This document shows positions 16,454 through 25,567 of a stretch of DNA of 52,763 nucleotides, one piece after another. Within the stretch, counting starts at the first letter, position 1; every line of letters starts with the position of its first letter. Made by a program: the position numbers and the translations under genes. The notes below the pieces were generated by a model. The model did no database searches. It saw only the letters and a list, made by a program, of their open reading frames with translations, and was not told where the DNA came from. Origin of the DNA: Agrobacterium arsenijevicii (GTDB taxonomy: Bacteria > Pseudomonadota > Alphaproteobacteria > Rhizobiales > Rhizobiaceae); assembly GCA_000949895.1 (NCBI GenBank), contig JWIT01000025.1:1-52763 (forward strand). Reading direction: 5' to 3'.

Positions 16454-16900
16454 TCACGCGATGGAAAAAGTCTCTTTCGTCCAGCCTATCGCGGTGTCCG
16501 TCAGCGCCTTTCCGCTGGCGGCATCGTGCTTGCCAGTTTTTCCAAACTGGGATGCCCCAAGGTCAGAAACCGTAGCGACCAGCCTATCGATGGCGTTGTT
16601 GTAGGTTTTGTAGGTTGCATCTCCCAAACCAAACGCAGCGAAAGAAAGACCGCTCAGATCCGGCCGGGTCTCATTGAGGGAGCCGTAGAAGGAGATGGCC
16701 GTGTCCGGCATCTCGCCGTCGCCATATGTCGACGTGACAAGCACCACGCGCTGCGTTTGAGAAAGTGCATCGACGGTAAACTCGTCCATCGCAGAAACCT
16801 TCCCACCGATACCGGCGGCCTCCAACGTGGCAGCGATATCATCTGCCGCCATTTCAGCGTTTCCACTCTCCGTTCCGTATAGGATCATCACATTTTGCAT
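16454..16900 (-). CDS. flavodoxin (likely electron donor of the P450)
   Basis: A 148-aa FMN-binding flavodoxin. The phosphate-binding loop is YGTESGNAE (residues 8-16), the first aromatic loop TSTYGDGEMPD, and the second loop FGLGDATYKTYN. It resembles the flavodoxin-like domain of diflavin reductases and cindoxin rather than a ferredoxin. Most bacterial P450s use ferredoxins, so adjacency to a P450 implies a flavodoxin-dependent chain. Its reductase is probably the gene at 41959-43287, which shares the promoter/operator. The ATG is preceded by GAGG six bases away. Confidence 0.9.
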   Translation of the reverse strand: MQNVMILYGTESGNAEMAADDIAATLEAAGIGGKVSAMDEFTVDALSQTQRVVLVTSTYGDGEMPDTAISFYGSLNETRPDLSGLSFAAFGLGDATYKTYNNAIDRLVATVSDLGASQFGKTGKHDAASGKALTDTAIGWTKETFSIA

Positions 16901-16932
16901 AAGCGCCTCATCATTGACTACTTTAATCGGCG

Positions 16933-16955
16933 TCTAACTAACGGCCGTTCGGTTT
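16933..16955 (-). promoter_or_regulatory. palindromic TetR-type operator at flavodoxin-P450 promoter
   Basis: On the plus strand it reads TCTAACTAACGGCCGTTCGG plus TTT, with a perfect 10-bp core AACGGCCGTT. It differs at one base of 23 from the site at 43341-43363 before the reductase gene. It starts seven bases past the -12 element of the sigma-54 promoter, so it covers the expected transcription start. Confidence 0.75.
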
Positions 16956-16962
16956 GATGGAC

Positions 16963-16977
16963 GCAATTCTTATGCCA
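16963..16977 (-). promoter_or_regulatory. sigma-54 (-24/-12) promoter for flavodoxin-P450
   Basis: The minus strand reads TGGCATAAGAATTGC: GG and GC separated by exactly ten bases, with TGGCA and TTGC matching the RpoN consensus. The start would fall near 16952, inside the operator, leaving a leader of about 50 bases. Confidence 0.75.
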
Positions 16978-17949
16978 GATGCAGCGTAGCGGCCACTGCG
17001 CAAAGACTGTAGCGCGGCGATATCCCTAGGATCGGAATGAGCAGCAAGGCAGCGGGCAGCAGCGACGGGGGCTAAAACCGGGTGCGCCCGATTTCCTACT
17101 CGAAAGCAATTAAACAGTCGTTCTAGTTGCTGCGTGAAATGGAGGAGGCGACATGAAAAAAAATTGGGCATTGCATGGTAAGTTTACGGGAAGTGGTCAA
17201 AACATGTGCAGCCAATAGGCCGTGCCCCGACATTTCAACAATCGCTCTCGAGAACCTTCGGCTTCCCGCATCACTTCGGCCGTGCTCATGCCCGCTTTCA
17301 TTCCTCGTATTTTGCATCGACCGTCATTCCGGCAATGTCGCTTGCCGCAACCGTGATCATTGCTGCTGCGACCGGGTTCGACAGCGCCGGGTCGCATGAA
17401 TGGGATTGGTATCCGATCCAAAACGCCAGCATATTGGTTGTTTGTCTCGCATGAAGCTGGAGTGCTCGGCAATTTTCAGTGAGAGCTATTGAAATCTATT
17501 TGCATGCCACGCTCACAGCTTGGACAGAGCGTGCATATACATTAACAACGGAAGCAAAAAAATGCCAATCTCAATTGAGAGTATGCCCTTTCATAAGGAC
17601 ACTCATACTTTGATTTCAACCCGGCGCGGTGTGCGGTTTGTGCCACGCGAAGTTCAGTAAAATCGACAGAACGCGCTGACGGAAACATCACCGACCGTCA
17701 GTACAGTCGCATCCCAGCTACGCGCTAGCTTGCCGCGTGCCGACTGAATGCACTAATTGGCAAAGGGAACGAATATGGAAGAGCGGTGGGTTGGCCACGA
17801 AATATACTCGCTAAAATGAGGCTCACATGCTGGGTGGTCGACATGCGACAAAAAAAACGCCATTTTATCTGTTCGATCAACGATACGGCGGCGCGAGAAG
17901 TTAAGATCTCCGTACCGCGATCGAGATCAATCATTGCTCAGGTAACGAA
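16978..17949. other. non-coding stretch between P450 operon and TetR gene
   Basis: About 1 kb with only short overlapping frames of no recognisable content; no gene is supported. It should hold any upstream activator site for the sigma-54 promoter and the promoter of the TetR gene. A 7-bp inverted repeat, CTGACGG / CCGTCAG with a 12-base spacer, lies at 17676-17701 and could be an operator for the TetR gene. Confidence 0.45.
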
Positions 17950-18708
17950 ATGGCTTTGTCTCCGAATATTCAAAACGCGCTCAAACGAATGCGAGAACAC
18001 CTAGAACAGTTGGACGGGGCAAGAATTACTGCTGGTCGAAAACTGATTGTTGATGCATTTCTGGAGCTTGCGACCACGCAAGGTTACAACGCTGTCACCA
18101 TGCGCCAGCTCGGCAAGGCTGTGAACGTGAAAGCTTCAAGCCTATACTTCCATTTCCCCGGTGGTCGCGACGAAATCATAGTTGAATCATTGCGCTCAAA
18201 TTATTTGGGTTGGGGTAACGCTGTATTAGATGCGGTTGGCCGCTGCAAATCGGTGGACGAAGCATGGAATTCAATTGTCCGTGTGTACACGATCCGACAA
18301 CTATCGATGCCGGGCCACGTACTGTGGGATATTCTTCTTGCATCAGACAACTTTGCGCAATTTCTTCCCCGACTGATACGCCAGGAGGTTGACCGATGGC
18401 TGTTTCTCGTTGAGAAGTTGCTTGAGGTGGTTGCTGTTGAAATGGGTCATGACGCTGATGCGTTGACAATCCGCACGGTTATTGCCGCTTTGGATGGATC
18501 ACCGTCAATTTTCAGGTGGAATGGCGAAGCATCCGATCTGGATACTCATGCCGAACAGGCTATTTTTATCTCACGCCATGTCCTGCGGATGTCGTCTCCA
18601 CAAGCGGAAGCGGCTTCTGGGAGGCTCAAAGGAAGTTTCTCTAAAACATCCTCCCAGTTGGGTTCACAGGGGACATCAAATTCTCTTTCTCAATTAAAGG
18701 TTTCCTAG
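17950..18708 (+). CDS. TetR/AcrR family regulator (paralogue 1)
   Basis: A 252-aa regulator. The TetR_N helix-turn-helix covers residues about 25-80, with ITAGRKLIVDAFLELATTQG, VTMRQLGKAVNVKASSLYFH and GGRDEII. The C-terminal half carries the ligand-binding domain and ends in a polar tail. It is clearly paralogous to the gene at 34224-34892, including the extra N-terminal helix (ALKRMREHL versus ALNRIREHL). It lies divergently from the flavodoxin-P450 operon and upstream of the aminotransferase operon, both of which carry CGAACG-type palindromes. It is a prime candidate repressor for them, though this is inference. The plus-strand base composition is more AT-rich than the tra genes. Confidence 0.88.
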   Translation: MALSPNIQNALKRMREHLEQLDGARITAGRKLIVDAFLELATTQGYNAVTMRQLGKAVNVKASSLYFHFPGGRDEIIVESLRSNYLGWGNAVLDAVGRCKSVDEAWNSIVRVYTIRQLSMPGHVLWDILLASDNFAQFLPRLIRQEVDRWLFLVEKLLEVVAVEMGHDADALTIRTVIAALDGSPSIFRWNGEASDLDTHAEQAIFISRHVLRMSSPQAEAASGRLKGSFSKTSSQLGSQGTSNSLSQLKVS

Positions 18709-19188
18709 GACGTGGTGCATTTATATGGGCACAGCGCTGCAGCTTCTTGAAGCTACAAGCTCCTGCCCGCGCAAAAACGATTCTAGCACGACCGGTTTGT
18801 TAGGAACGCCTGCATTCGGATACCTCCTGAAGGAAGCTAGATAGCTTCTTCCAGCTATGTTGCCGTCAAAGTGGGCGAAAATAGGCAAATCGTGTTCAAT
18901 CTTTACGCAAAGGCATGGTAATTTCAGAGGCATCCCCGGGATGTTTTGTGTCTACGGCTAATATGTTCATGAGCGGTTCGGAAGCTGACGCCGGTTGCGC
19001 TGCATAGCGATAAAGAGCTTTGTTGCCGGCATTGTTGATCATAAAGTTCTCTCATTTGAACACAATAACTGGTCCTGAATCCTGCATCGATGCACCCGCG
19101 CCTTTGTTTTCGGGTGACCTAGTTATCTGGTCATCGTAGGCAGCCTCATTCAAGTTTTTACGCCTTCACGCATTTCGGGCTCTTCACA
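18709..19188. other. non-coding stretch upstream of the aminotransferase promoter
   Basis: No gene supported. A 70-codon open frame on the minus strand (18721-18933) and a 39-codon one on the plus strand have no recognisable features. Confidence 0.4.
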
Positions 19189-19205
19189 CGGTGCGGGTGG
19201 CACCG
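19189..19205. promoter_or_regulatory. GGTGC-type dyad next to sigma-54 promoter
   Basis: CGGTGC-N5-GCACCG, a perfect 6-bp inverted repeat ending three bases before the -24 element. It resembles NtrC half-sites in sequence but in inverse order and is too close for a usual enhancer site. It may bind another regulator. Confidence 0.35.
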
Positions 19206-19208
19206 GCT

Positions 19209-19223
19209 TGGCACGCCACTTGC
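19209..19223 (+). promoter_or_regulatory. sigma-54 (-24/-12) promoter for aminotransferase-SDR operon
   Basis: TGGCACG-CCAC-TTGC matches the RpoN consensus TGGCACG-N4-TTGC at every fixed position, with GG-N10-GC spacing. The predicted start is near 19235, the first base of the following inverted repeat. Confidence 0.82.
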
Positions 19224-19234
19224 ATCTCTAGACT

Positions 19235-19254
19235 ACGAACGAGTGTTCGTTCGT
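19235..19254 (+). promoter_or_regulatory. palindromic operator at aminotransferase promoter
   Basis: ACGAACGA-GTGT-TCGTTCGT, an 8-bp perfect inverted repeat. It shares CGAACG and CGTT half-site elements with the operators of the P450 and reductase promoters and lies in the same place relative to its sigma-54 promoter (11 bases past the -12 GC). Confidence 0.65.
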
Positions 19255-19303
19255 TTGGTGCGAGGACAAACTCGTGCATCCCGCAAGATTTTGGAGTCTA
19301 GAA

Positions 19304-20680
19304 GTGAAGCATTTCAATTCCATGGAGGCCCGTGACATTGCGCACGTTCTGCATTGCGCAACGGATGCCGTCGTGCACGCCGAAATAGGGCCGACCGTCA
19401 TCGTGCGTGGCGAGGGAGTCTTCGTCTATGACAGCGAAGGAAAGCGCTACCTTGAAGGCATGTCCGGCATGTGGTCAGCCGGACTGGGCTTTTCCGAAAA
19501 ACGTCTTGGCGAGGCCGCAAAACGCCAGATGGACACGCTGCCTTTCTATCACATCTTCGCGCACCGCTCGACGCCTATCGTTATCGATCTCGCCGAAAAG
19601 CTGATCCAGATCGCGCCCGTACCGATGAGCAAGGTGTTCTTCACCAATTCCGGGTCCGAGGCCAACGATACGGTGATGAAGTTTTTGTGGTATCGCGCAC
19701 GCGCGATGGGCAAGCCGGAGAAGCGCAAGATCATTACCCGGCACCGTGCCTATCACGGAGCGACCATTGGCACGGTGTGCTTGACCGGCCTTGAGGTCAA
19801 CCATCGCAATTTCGATCTTCTCGTGTCGGACGTCATCCGACTGACTTGCCCTCATCTTTATCGTGACGGTCTTCCGGATGAAACGGAAGAAGAGTTCTCG
19901 ACTCGCCTGGCGAGCGAACTCGAGCAGAAGATCCTAGAGGAAGGCCCGGAGACAGTGGCCGCGTTTATCGCCGAACCGGTGATGGGCGGCGGCGGGGTTA
20001 TTGTTCCGCCTGCCGGCTACTGGGAGAAAATGCAGGCCGTCCTCAAGAAATACGATATCCTGCTGATTGCCGACGAGGTGATCAACGGCTTCGGCCGGAC
20101 CGGCAAAATGTTCGGCAGCGAACTTTACGGCATCGAACCGGACGTCATCGTCCTGTCCAAGCAACTGACGTCGTCCTACATTCCGTTTGCGGCGATCCTG
20201 ATGAACGAGAAGTTCGTCAATCCGATCATGCAGGCCAGCCATGAACTGGGCGGGCTTTTCCATGGGTTCACCAACTGCGGGCATCCAGTCGCCTCGGCCG
20301 TTGCTCTGGAGACAATCAAAATCGTCGAGGAGCGAAACCTTCCTGCTTGGGCAGAGGCGATGGGCGAACGCCTCCGGGCAGGTCTTTCGAAGTATCTGTC
20401 GCATCCTCTTGTCGGCGAAGTTCGAGGCGTCGGGCTTCTCGCAGCAGTGGAACTCGTGACCGACAAGGTTACCAAGGCTGGTCTAGGCAGGGTTGGCAAA
20501 CTCGCGGAGATCGCGGCCGACAAGATGCATGACCATGGAGTCATTACACGCCCGGTCTACGACGCGCTGATTTTCTGCCCGCCGATGATCATCTCGGAGG
20601 AAGAAGTGGAGTTGATCGTCGATACCCTCGGCAGAACGCTGGATGAGTTGCTCGCAGATATCAAGGCGATCCCGGCCTAA
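19304..20680 (+). CDS. class III omega-aminotransferase
   Basis: A 458-aa PLP enzyme of the omega-amino acid:pyruvate/amine transaminase group. Numbered from the GTG start: the PLP phosphate loop SGSEAND is at about 116-122, the aspartate in LIADEVINGFGRTG is at 257, and the Schiff-base lysine in VLSKQLTSS is at 286. It transfers an amino group from a terminal or secondary amine to a keto acid, yielding an aldehyde or ketone. The GTG at 19304 has GGAG seven bases upstream; a GTG at 19274 has none. An SDR gene follows after 82 bases and is probably cotranscribed. The operon has a textbook sigma-54 promoter, pointing to nitrogen- or substrate-dependent activation. Confidence 0.93.
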   Translation: MKHFNSMEARDIAHVLHCATDAVVHAEIGPTVIVRGEGVFVYDSEGKRYLEGMSGMWSAGLGFSEKRLGEAAKRQMDTLPFYHIFAHRSTPIVIDLAEKLIQIAPVPMSKVFFTNSGSEANDTVMKFLWYRARAMGKPEKRKIITRHRAYHGATIGTVCLTGLEVNHRNFDLLVSDVIRLTCPHLYRDGLPDETEEEFSTRLASELEQKILEEGPETVAAFIAEPVMGGGGVIVPPAGYWEKMQAVLKKYDILLIADEVINGFGRTGKMFGSELYGIEPDVIVLSKQLTSSYIPFAAILMNEKFVNPIMQASHELGGLFHGFTNCGHPVASAVALETIKIVEERNLPAWAEAMGERLRAGLSKYLSHPLVGEVRGVGLLAAVELVTDKVTKAGLGRVGKLAEIAADKMHDHGVITRPVYDALIFCPPMIISEEEVELIVDTLGRTLDELLADIKAIPA

Positions 20681-20762
20681 GTCCATCCGCAGCCTTTCGA
20701 GCGCCCAGACGATACTGCTCTGGGCGCCTGGCACCGAAGCACAAACTGGAGACGCAAATAAG

Positions 20763-21533
20763 ATGAGTTACGTCAATAAGGTGGTCATTGTCACCGGAGC
20801 AGGAACCGGCATCGGCCGGGCGATGGTGCAGGAATTCGCTGCTCAGGGAGCGTTCGTCGCGGCGTTAGGCCGCCGCATGGACAAGCTTCAGGGCACGCTG
20901 GCCTTGCTGCCCGATCCTGGAACGGCGCTGGCACTAAGCATTGATGTGAGCGATGCCGAAGCGGTCGACCAGGCGGTAAAACAAATTCACGCACAACGCG
21001 GACGGATAGACCTATTGGTCAACAATGCCGGGATCATGGACGATTATACGCCCGTACATAAGACCGATATCGACGGTTGGCGTCAGGTTCTCGACATCAA
21101 TATCGTCGGTCCCTACCTCATGTGCCGTGCCGTCATCCCCTTCATGCTTGAGCAAGGCAAGGGCGTCATCATCAATGTTGCCTCAGTGACCGGTTCGAAA
21201 GCTGGCGGCGGCGGATCTGCCTATACTACCTCCAAGCACGGCCTGATCGGGTTCACCCGCGCGCTGACGTTCGAGTACGGCACGAAGGGCGTCCGCGTGA
21301 ACTCGCTTTCTCCTGGCGCTACGGCGACCCCAATGAACTTCCCGGAGGATCGATCGGAAGACTTTCCGGATGTCGAAGCCGCTGTGCGCGACCTTCCCGC
21401 GGGACGTTTCTGCCAGCCTGAAGAGATTGCAAAATTGGCTTCATTCCTGGGCAGTGATGCATGTGACTACGTTCACGGCAGCGATTACGTCATAGATGGC
21501 GGCTGGCTGACGGCCGGCCACGACCAATTCTAA
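20763..21533 (+). CDS. short-chain dehydrogenase/reductase (SDR)
   Basis: A 256-aa classical SDR. The cofactor motif TGAGTGIG is at 11-18, NNAG at 87-90, the catalytic Ser at 141, Tyr154 and Lys158 (AYTTSKHG). PGATATPM and a C-terminal IDGGW complete the fold. It oxidises an alcohol or reduces a carbonyl with NAD(P)H. Following the aminotransferase, it could process the carbonyl made by deamination or feed it with one. The start with GGAG eleven bases upstream begins right at the Rossmann fold; the frame open upstream overlaps the aminotransferase and is not used. Confidence 0.92.
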   Translation: MSYVNKVVIVTGAGTGIGRAMVQEFAAQGAFVAALGRRMDKLQGTLALLPDPGTALALSIDVSDAEAVDQAVKQIHAQRGRIDLLVNNAGIMDDYTPVHKTDIDGWRQVLDINIVGPYLMCRAVIPFMLEQGKGVIINVASVTGSKAGGGGSAYTTSKHGLIGFTRALTFEYGTKGVRVNSLSPGATATPMNFPEDRSEDFPDVEAAVRDLPAGRFCQPEEIAKLASFLGSDACDYVHGSDYVIDGGWLTAGHDQF

Positions 21534-21668
21534 CCTGTTCCCATCCCACTTCCTGGGGTGTCCGAGCACGCCCTTCTATACCATCCAACAGTGTGGATGC
21601 CCGAGACGGGTATTTCAGAATAGCTGCCAGGATACCACGCAACGCCTACTATCCCGGAGATCAGCAAC

Positions 21669-22058
21669 ATGCACGACACCCCTCGTACCACTCCGAGTGC
21701 CATCACACGACGTAGGTTCCTTGGAGCCACGGCAATCAGCCGCGCCGCGCCCGCGCTCCTTTCCGCATGGAAATCAGACTCAGACGAGCTGAACGTGATG
21801 GCTTGGGCGGTTTACGTCTCGGCCCAAATTATCGACATCATGGGAAAAGCTGGCGTCAAAGTTCGCCCCATCCCCGCTGAAAGCGACCAGGAGATGTTCA
21901 CGAAGCTCAAGGCGGGAGGGGCTGCGGCCTACCACATCGCCTTTGCCAACACCGGTTGGGCGGCTCCGACCTATCACAAGGCCGGCCTGACGGAGGTTTT
22001 CTATGGAGCAAGGGCGAGGACGTGTGGAGCGAGCCGGAAGTTTGGAAAAGTGTTGTAG
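21669..22058 (+). pseudogene. N-terminal remnant of a PotD-like ABC solute-binding protein
   Basis: The remnant begins with a Tat-type signal (TRRRFLGATAI) and continues as a periplasmic binding protein: DELNVMAWAVYVSAQIIDIM, KVRPIPAESDQEMFTKLKAG and FANTGWAAPTYHKAGLTEVF. At about 22005 the frame is lost, and a neighbouring frame carries LWSKGEDVWSEPEVWKS for a few more codons before homology ends. Only about a third of the gene is left. It follows the aminotransferase-SDR operon, which suggests that operon once included its own importer. It has the same domain layout as the intact binding protein at 40683-41795. Confidence 0.7.
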
Positions 22059-22309
22059 CACCTGCCATTTCGATGCCGAGGCGCAGGTCCAGTCGATTGA
22101 TCTCCATCCGATCGTCATCGGTGGCCAGAGGCTGGATGCCAAGAATTATCACGAGCGGATCGTTCCGGTTCCAGCGTCATGGAGTAGCGATAATTTTCGA
22201 CCGCGACCATGGGTCCGTCATTGGATGTTGAGGACTGGCGTCGCTCGAAAGCACGTGTGGCCCTATCAGGGTTGTGAGGGAGCAGACTGGCGCGGATGCC
22301 ACTTCTCAC

Positions 22310-23145
22310 TCACGACGGCCCTACAGTCGCTGCACAGATCGCCCGACTGAGATCGGCTGAAAACCGCCCGGCGCCAGACATGCCTTCGAACGTTGTGTTG
22401 GTCAAAGCTACAGCTGTTAGGCCGGTGTTCGGGTCGGTAAACTCGCTATGCCCGTAGGCGCCGCCCCAGCGCCAGGTGCCGGCCGGCTCGGCCACGCCTG
22501 CGGCCTAACTGTCGCGCAGGACCGAAAAGCCGAGACCATAGCCCCAGCCGGGCGAACCTTCGATGTCGATCCCGGCGATCTGGTCGCGTGCCAACTCAGT
22601 GTCAGGTCGGCTGCCATGATGTCGCCCCTGCCCTGCCGCAGAACCTTTATGAGCCGCAACACGTCCTATGCCGTGCCAACCATGCCGGCGCCGCCGGAAG
22701 GGTAAGCTTCGGAATCGAACAGACGAGCCGGGTCCATGATGACGCCAGCAATGCCGGAAAGAAACGGAAGGCAGTCGGGCTCACGCATCCGGCGTGGGCG
22801 CGGTGTATCGTCTGCGTAAGCGATAGCGAGCCGGGACGCGTCCGTCAGTGTAAAGCCTGTTGTCGTGAGACCGAGCGGCTCGGTAACGAGCCTGCGGATG
22901 GTCTCCGGCAGGGCGAGCGCCGTTGCCGCCTCGATCCCGGCGCCTGCGACATCTATACCGAGCGAATAGCGGAAGGCCGACCCCGGTGCGAATGACAGCG
23001 GGACACCGGCAAGACGCTGGATGTTGTCGGCAAGCGCCACGCCGGAGCGATCTATGCGGTCGGAGACGCCGGCTTGGGCGAGTGGCCCGTCTTCGGGCTC
23101 GAAGAAGCCATAGCTCAGCCCGGCGCTTTGACTGAGGAGATGGCG
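22310..23145 (-). pseudogene. ruined serine hydrolase / beta-lactamase-family gene
   Basis: The C-terminal two thirds of a class C beta-lactamase/esterase-family protein. Readable pieces in order are LSQSAGLSYGFFEPEDGPLA, SFAPGSAFRYSLGIDVAGAG, VTEPLGLTTTGFTLTDAS, GGAGMVGTA, VLRLIKVLRQG, GIDIEGSPGWGYGLGFSVLR and GTWRWGGAYGHSEFTDPNTG. They are broken by an in-frame TAG after GGAGMVGTA, a frameshift near 22600 and another TAG near 22510. The N-terminal part with the catalytic SxxK is missing. The gene is certainly non-functional. The 250 bases to its left show nothing. Confidence 0.8.
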
Positions 23146-23335
23146 CCGACGATGCGCTCGGCTGCAATTGCACCATGCTTTTCTGGCTGCGTCGAGGGCC
23201 GAAGCTAACCCGCCAGCCTTCTAGAGTTTAATGTTCAGGAAATCGGACTTTCCGACAGGTTTCGGCAAATCAAAGGCAGTCCGGAAACTCGTCAGCCGTC
23301 CCTTGCGAACACAAACAAGCCACCGGGATCGAAGG

Positions 23336-24214
23336 CTATCTAAATAGTGCCAGTAAGGGAGCCCATACACCGGGACTTGCTAGCACGTTTCCCATAGCTC
23401 CCCCGATTGCCCCCTCGACGATCGTCTTGAGCGATCTTCCTGCGGCCGTCACAATGGCTGGATCAGGTTCATCCGATAACTGGGCTTCGATCGTCGCGAT
23501 TTGTGAATCGGCTTTTCGCCGCGACGTGACATCAAGATTTAGTTCATCGATGTGCTTTCGATACAAATCGACAATCGCGCGAAGATCATTTGTTGTTACG
23601 TGATACGTCGAATTCTGTACCCCGTGACCGCGGGGTGCGATATACTGCAACGGCGAGTTTTGCATAGAGCCAATATTGATGGTTGTGGAAGGCATGGGCT
23701 CTTCAAGCCCACTTATCTGCGTCATCGCAAGATCGCACCACATTGCTACGAGGCGTGACGTCTCTGAAATAGATCTCCAGACGGAGTCTGTTGGATTTCC
23801 ATACTTCAAAGCGTAATCTTTAAAGCCTAAAAAACGAATATGGGAATTGGTGGCTCGATTGTATCCGTCGACGGCCGACTTGAGAATTTCATCGGCACCA
23901 TCAATTTCCGCCAGTGTGAGCGTCACCTCTTCTGGCGATTTAGCAGCGAGCTCTTCGGGGATAGAAGCTCCACCTATGTGATGTTCGGCATATCCTCTGC
24001 ATCGCAGCGCCCGGTGTCGAAGGCGCTCGAACGCAAGCAACTTGGCACTCAAGTACAGCCTCCTGCTGGCTATAGAATTCGCTTTGCATGTGTAAACTGC
24101 ATCGCGAAAGAAATAATGTAAATGGATGACGTGAGTTCGTGGGAGTGTATTCAGGTGTGGCTCTGAGGACGCAAGCGTCCCCATTGCCACTACTGGACGA
24201 TGAAGGATAGACAA
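23336..24214 (-). CDS. unrecognised protein with C-terminal helical region
   Basis: A 292-aa protein of unknown function; the start is uncertain because several in-frame starts exist and the first 60 residues look atypical. The middle region includes VDGYNRATNSHIRFLGFKDY. A linker TINIGSMQNSPLQYIAPRGHG follows, of a kind seen between domains in AbiTii-like and other defence-associated hypotheticals. The C-terminal part is a long helix (DLRAIVDLYRKHIDELNL, then KADSQIATIEAQLS) and ends in a small glycine-alanine-rich segment. It has lower GC than its neighbours and is flanked by pseudogenes, which fits recent acquisition. A phage-defence link is speculation. Confidence 0.5.
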   Translation of the reverse strand: MSILHRPVVAMGTLASSEPHLNTLPRTHVIHLHYFFRDAVYTCKANSIASRRLYLSAKLLAFERLRHRALRCRGYAEHHIGGASIPEELAAKSPEEVTLTLAEIDGADEILKSAVDGYNRATNSHIRFLGFKDYALKYGNPTDSVWRSISETSRLVAMWCDLAMTQISGLEEPMPSTTINIGSMQNSPLQYIAPRGHGVQNSTYHVTTNDLRAIVDLYRKHIDELNLDVTSRRKADSQIATIEAQLSDEPDPAIVTAAGRSLKTIVEGAIGGAMGNVLASPGVWAPLLALFR

Positions 24215-24813
24215 GCGTCAGCCGGCTAGAGCTATGAGGTAGACAAACTGCTCATCTCGACCGACACGGCGCCCCAACACAGTCAATCGCTCACTATTGC
24301 CGCCGTCCATTCCAAAAGCGGCCTGACGGGTGTCGATCCCAAATCAATCATGTAGTTGAGCCAAGATTTTGGTCACCTGGAGCCATAGTGTCCTCGTTAA
24401 ATCAATACGACGACGTAGTAATATTGTTCGAGGCCGGCCCTCACACCGCCATGGCGCTCAAGAAGACACGCGATGTCTTAGCCCGGGCAGGGCATAGCCC
24501 ATAACGCTATCGATCTTCGTTGAACTGACGTTTGCCGAAAATGACGGCGGTTCATGTTAGGCAAAACTCCGGAGGAGAAAGTGCGCGTCATCATATCAGT
24601 CGCGAGTGGCGATAGCGGCAAGTTCACATCCAGTCAGCGATCCTGGGTAAGCACAATTGTCCCGGCGATATCTCGTCCGTGGCCCGTTGATTTAACTGAC
24701 GCCGGTCAAAAGTCTCTCGCACGGTCTTCACTTAAACGGCTGGTAAGCCATCGCGCGCGAATGCGGACGACTGGCCAAGTTGGCAGCCTAAGGGAGTCTA
24801 TATTTGCCGGGTC
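24215..24813. other. non-coding stretch with a possible 38-codon frame
   Basis: No gene is recognised. One short frame at 24388-24504 (plus strand, GTG start, GGAG five bases upstream) would encode 38 residues with normal-looking composition (VVILFEAGPHTAMALKK), but it matches nothing I know. A longer frame at 24554-25000 overlaps the TetR gene antisense and is rejected. Confidence 0.35.
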
Positions 24814-25503
24814 TCAGAGAGGCTTGCCGAACCCACGCAGAATAACTGCAATCACTCGCTCAACCGCGCTTTTTCCAAGCTCAAATCTGGGCGTTTGCGG
24901 CAAGGTTTCACCGGGGGGCGTCATCAGCTGTTCAAAGCGACGCGAGACAGGATCAAGGTTTGCCAAAAGATGGACCGACGTGCCGCGGGCGAATTCGTAA
25001 TTCCAGATGACGTCTTCCAGATCGAGCTCGGGAAAGGTTTTCTGCATCGCTTTGATAAAGCGATGCGCCGCATGGCTGTTGATGTTGAAATTGTTGTATC
25101 CGGCGCGGGCATCGACGCGCATCTGGAAAACGTTCCGGACGTAAAGACTTCCGCCGTCGCTGGACCGGGAAGCGGTCAGGATGGGCTCGATCAGAGCCTC
25201 GAGGATCTGGTGGGGCGTAAGAGCCGCTTCGCCTGCCGCCTCTTCCATTTCGGTGAGGCGCGATAAGCGCTGCTGGTTTACGTCGCCGGTGATCTCCTGC
25301 GTTGCGAGACGGACAAGTGCATCCTTCGACTGAAAGTAATAATTGACCGCTGCCGTATTGGCACCAGACGCCTCGGTAATATCGCGCACGGTCGTGCCCT
25401 TGGGGCCTTTGCGCGCAACGAGTTCCTTGGCAGCACTCAGGATCGCATCGCGTGTTTCACTCCGGCGCGTTGTTGCGTCTTCCTCTTCCATGGAGATCTC
25501 CAT
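24814..25503 (-). CDS. TetR family regulator of the deacetylase/amidase cluster
   Basis: A 229-aa regulator. TetR_N helix-turn-helix at about residues 15-62: RDAILSAAKELVARKGPKGT, VRDITEASGANTAAVNYYFQ and SKDAL. The C-terminal domain has the CerR-like pattern YVRNVFQMRVDAR and LEDVIWNYEFARG. It is divergent from the first deacetylase gene, and the 155-base intergenic region has repeated ATGTTCA/ATGTTTCA elements that recur before the ABC transporter at 30664-30696. Local repression of both transcripts is the simplest reading. Confidence 0.88.
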   Translation of the reverse strand: MEISMEEEDATTRRSETRDAILSAAKELVARKGPKGTTVRDITEASGANTAAVNYYFQSKDALVRLATQEITGDVNQQRLSRLTEMEEAAGEAALTPHQILEALIEPILTASRSSDGGSLYVRNVFQMRVDARAGYNNFNINSHAAHRFIKAMQKTFPELDLEDVIWNYEFARGTSVHLLANLDPVSRRFEQLMTPPGETLPQTPRFELGKSAVERVIAVILRGFGKPL

Positions 25504-25567
25504 CCCTGTCTTGCCTGTTTTCTTTAGTTACGATGCTCTACCGAAAAAAACAGACTTGCACCAGCAG

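Noticed and set aside
17123..17472. Overlapping short frames on both strands between P450 operon and TetR gene
   Set aside because: All are under 95 codons, overlap one another and lack recognisable motifs.
24554..25000. 148-codon plus-strand frame
   Set aside because: Its second half is antisense to the TetR gene and the rest has no recognisable sequence.
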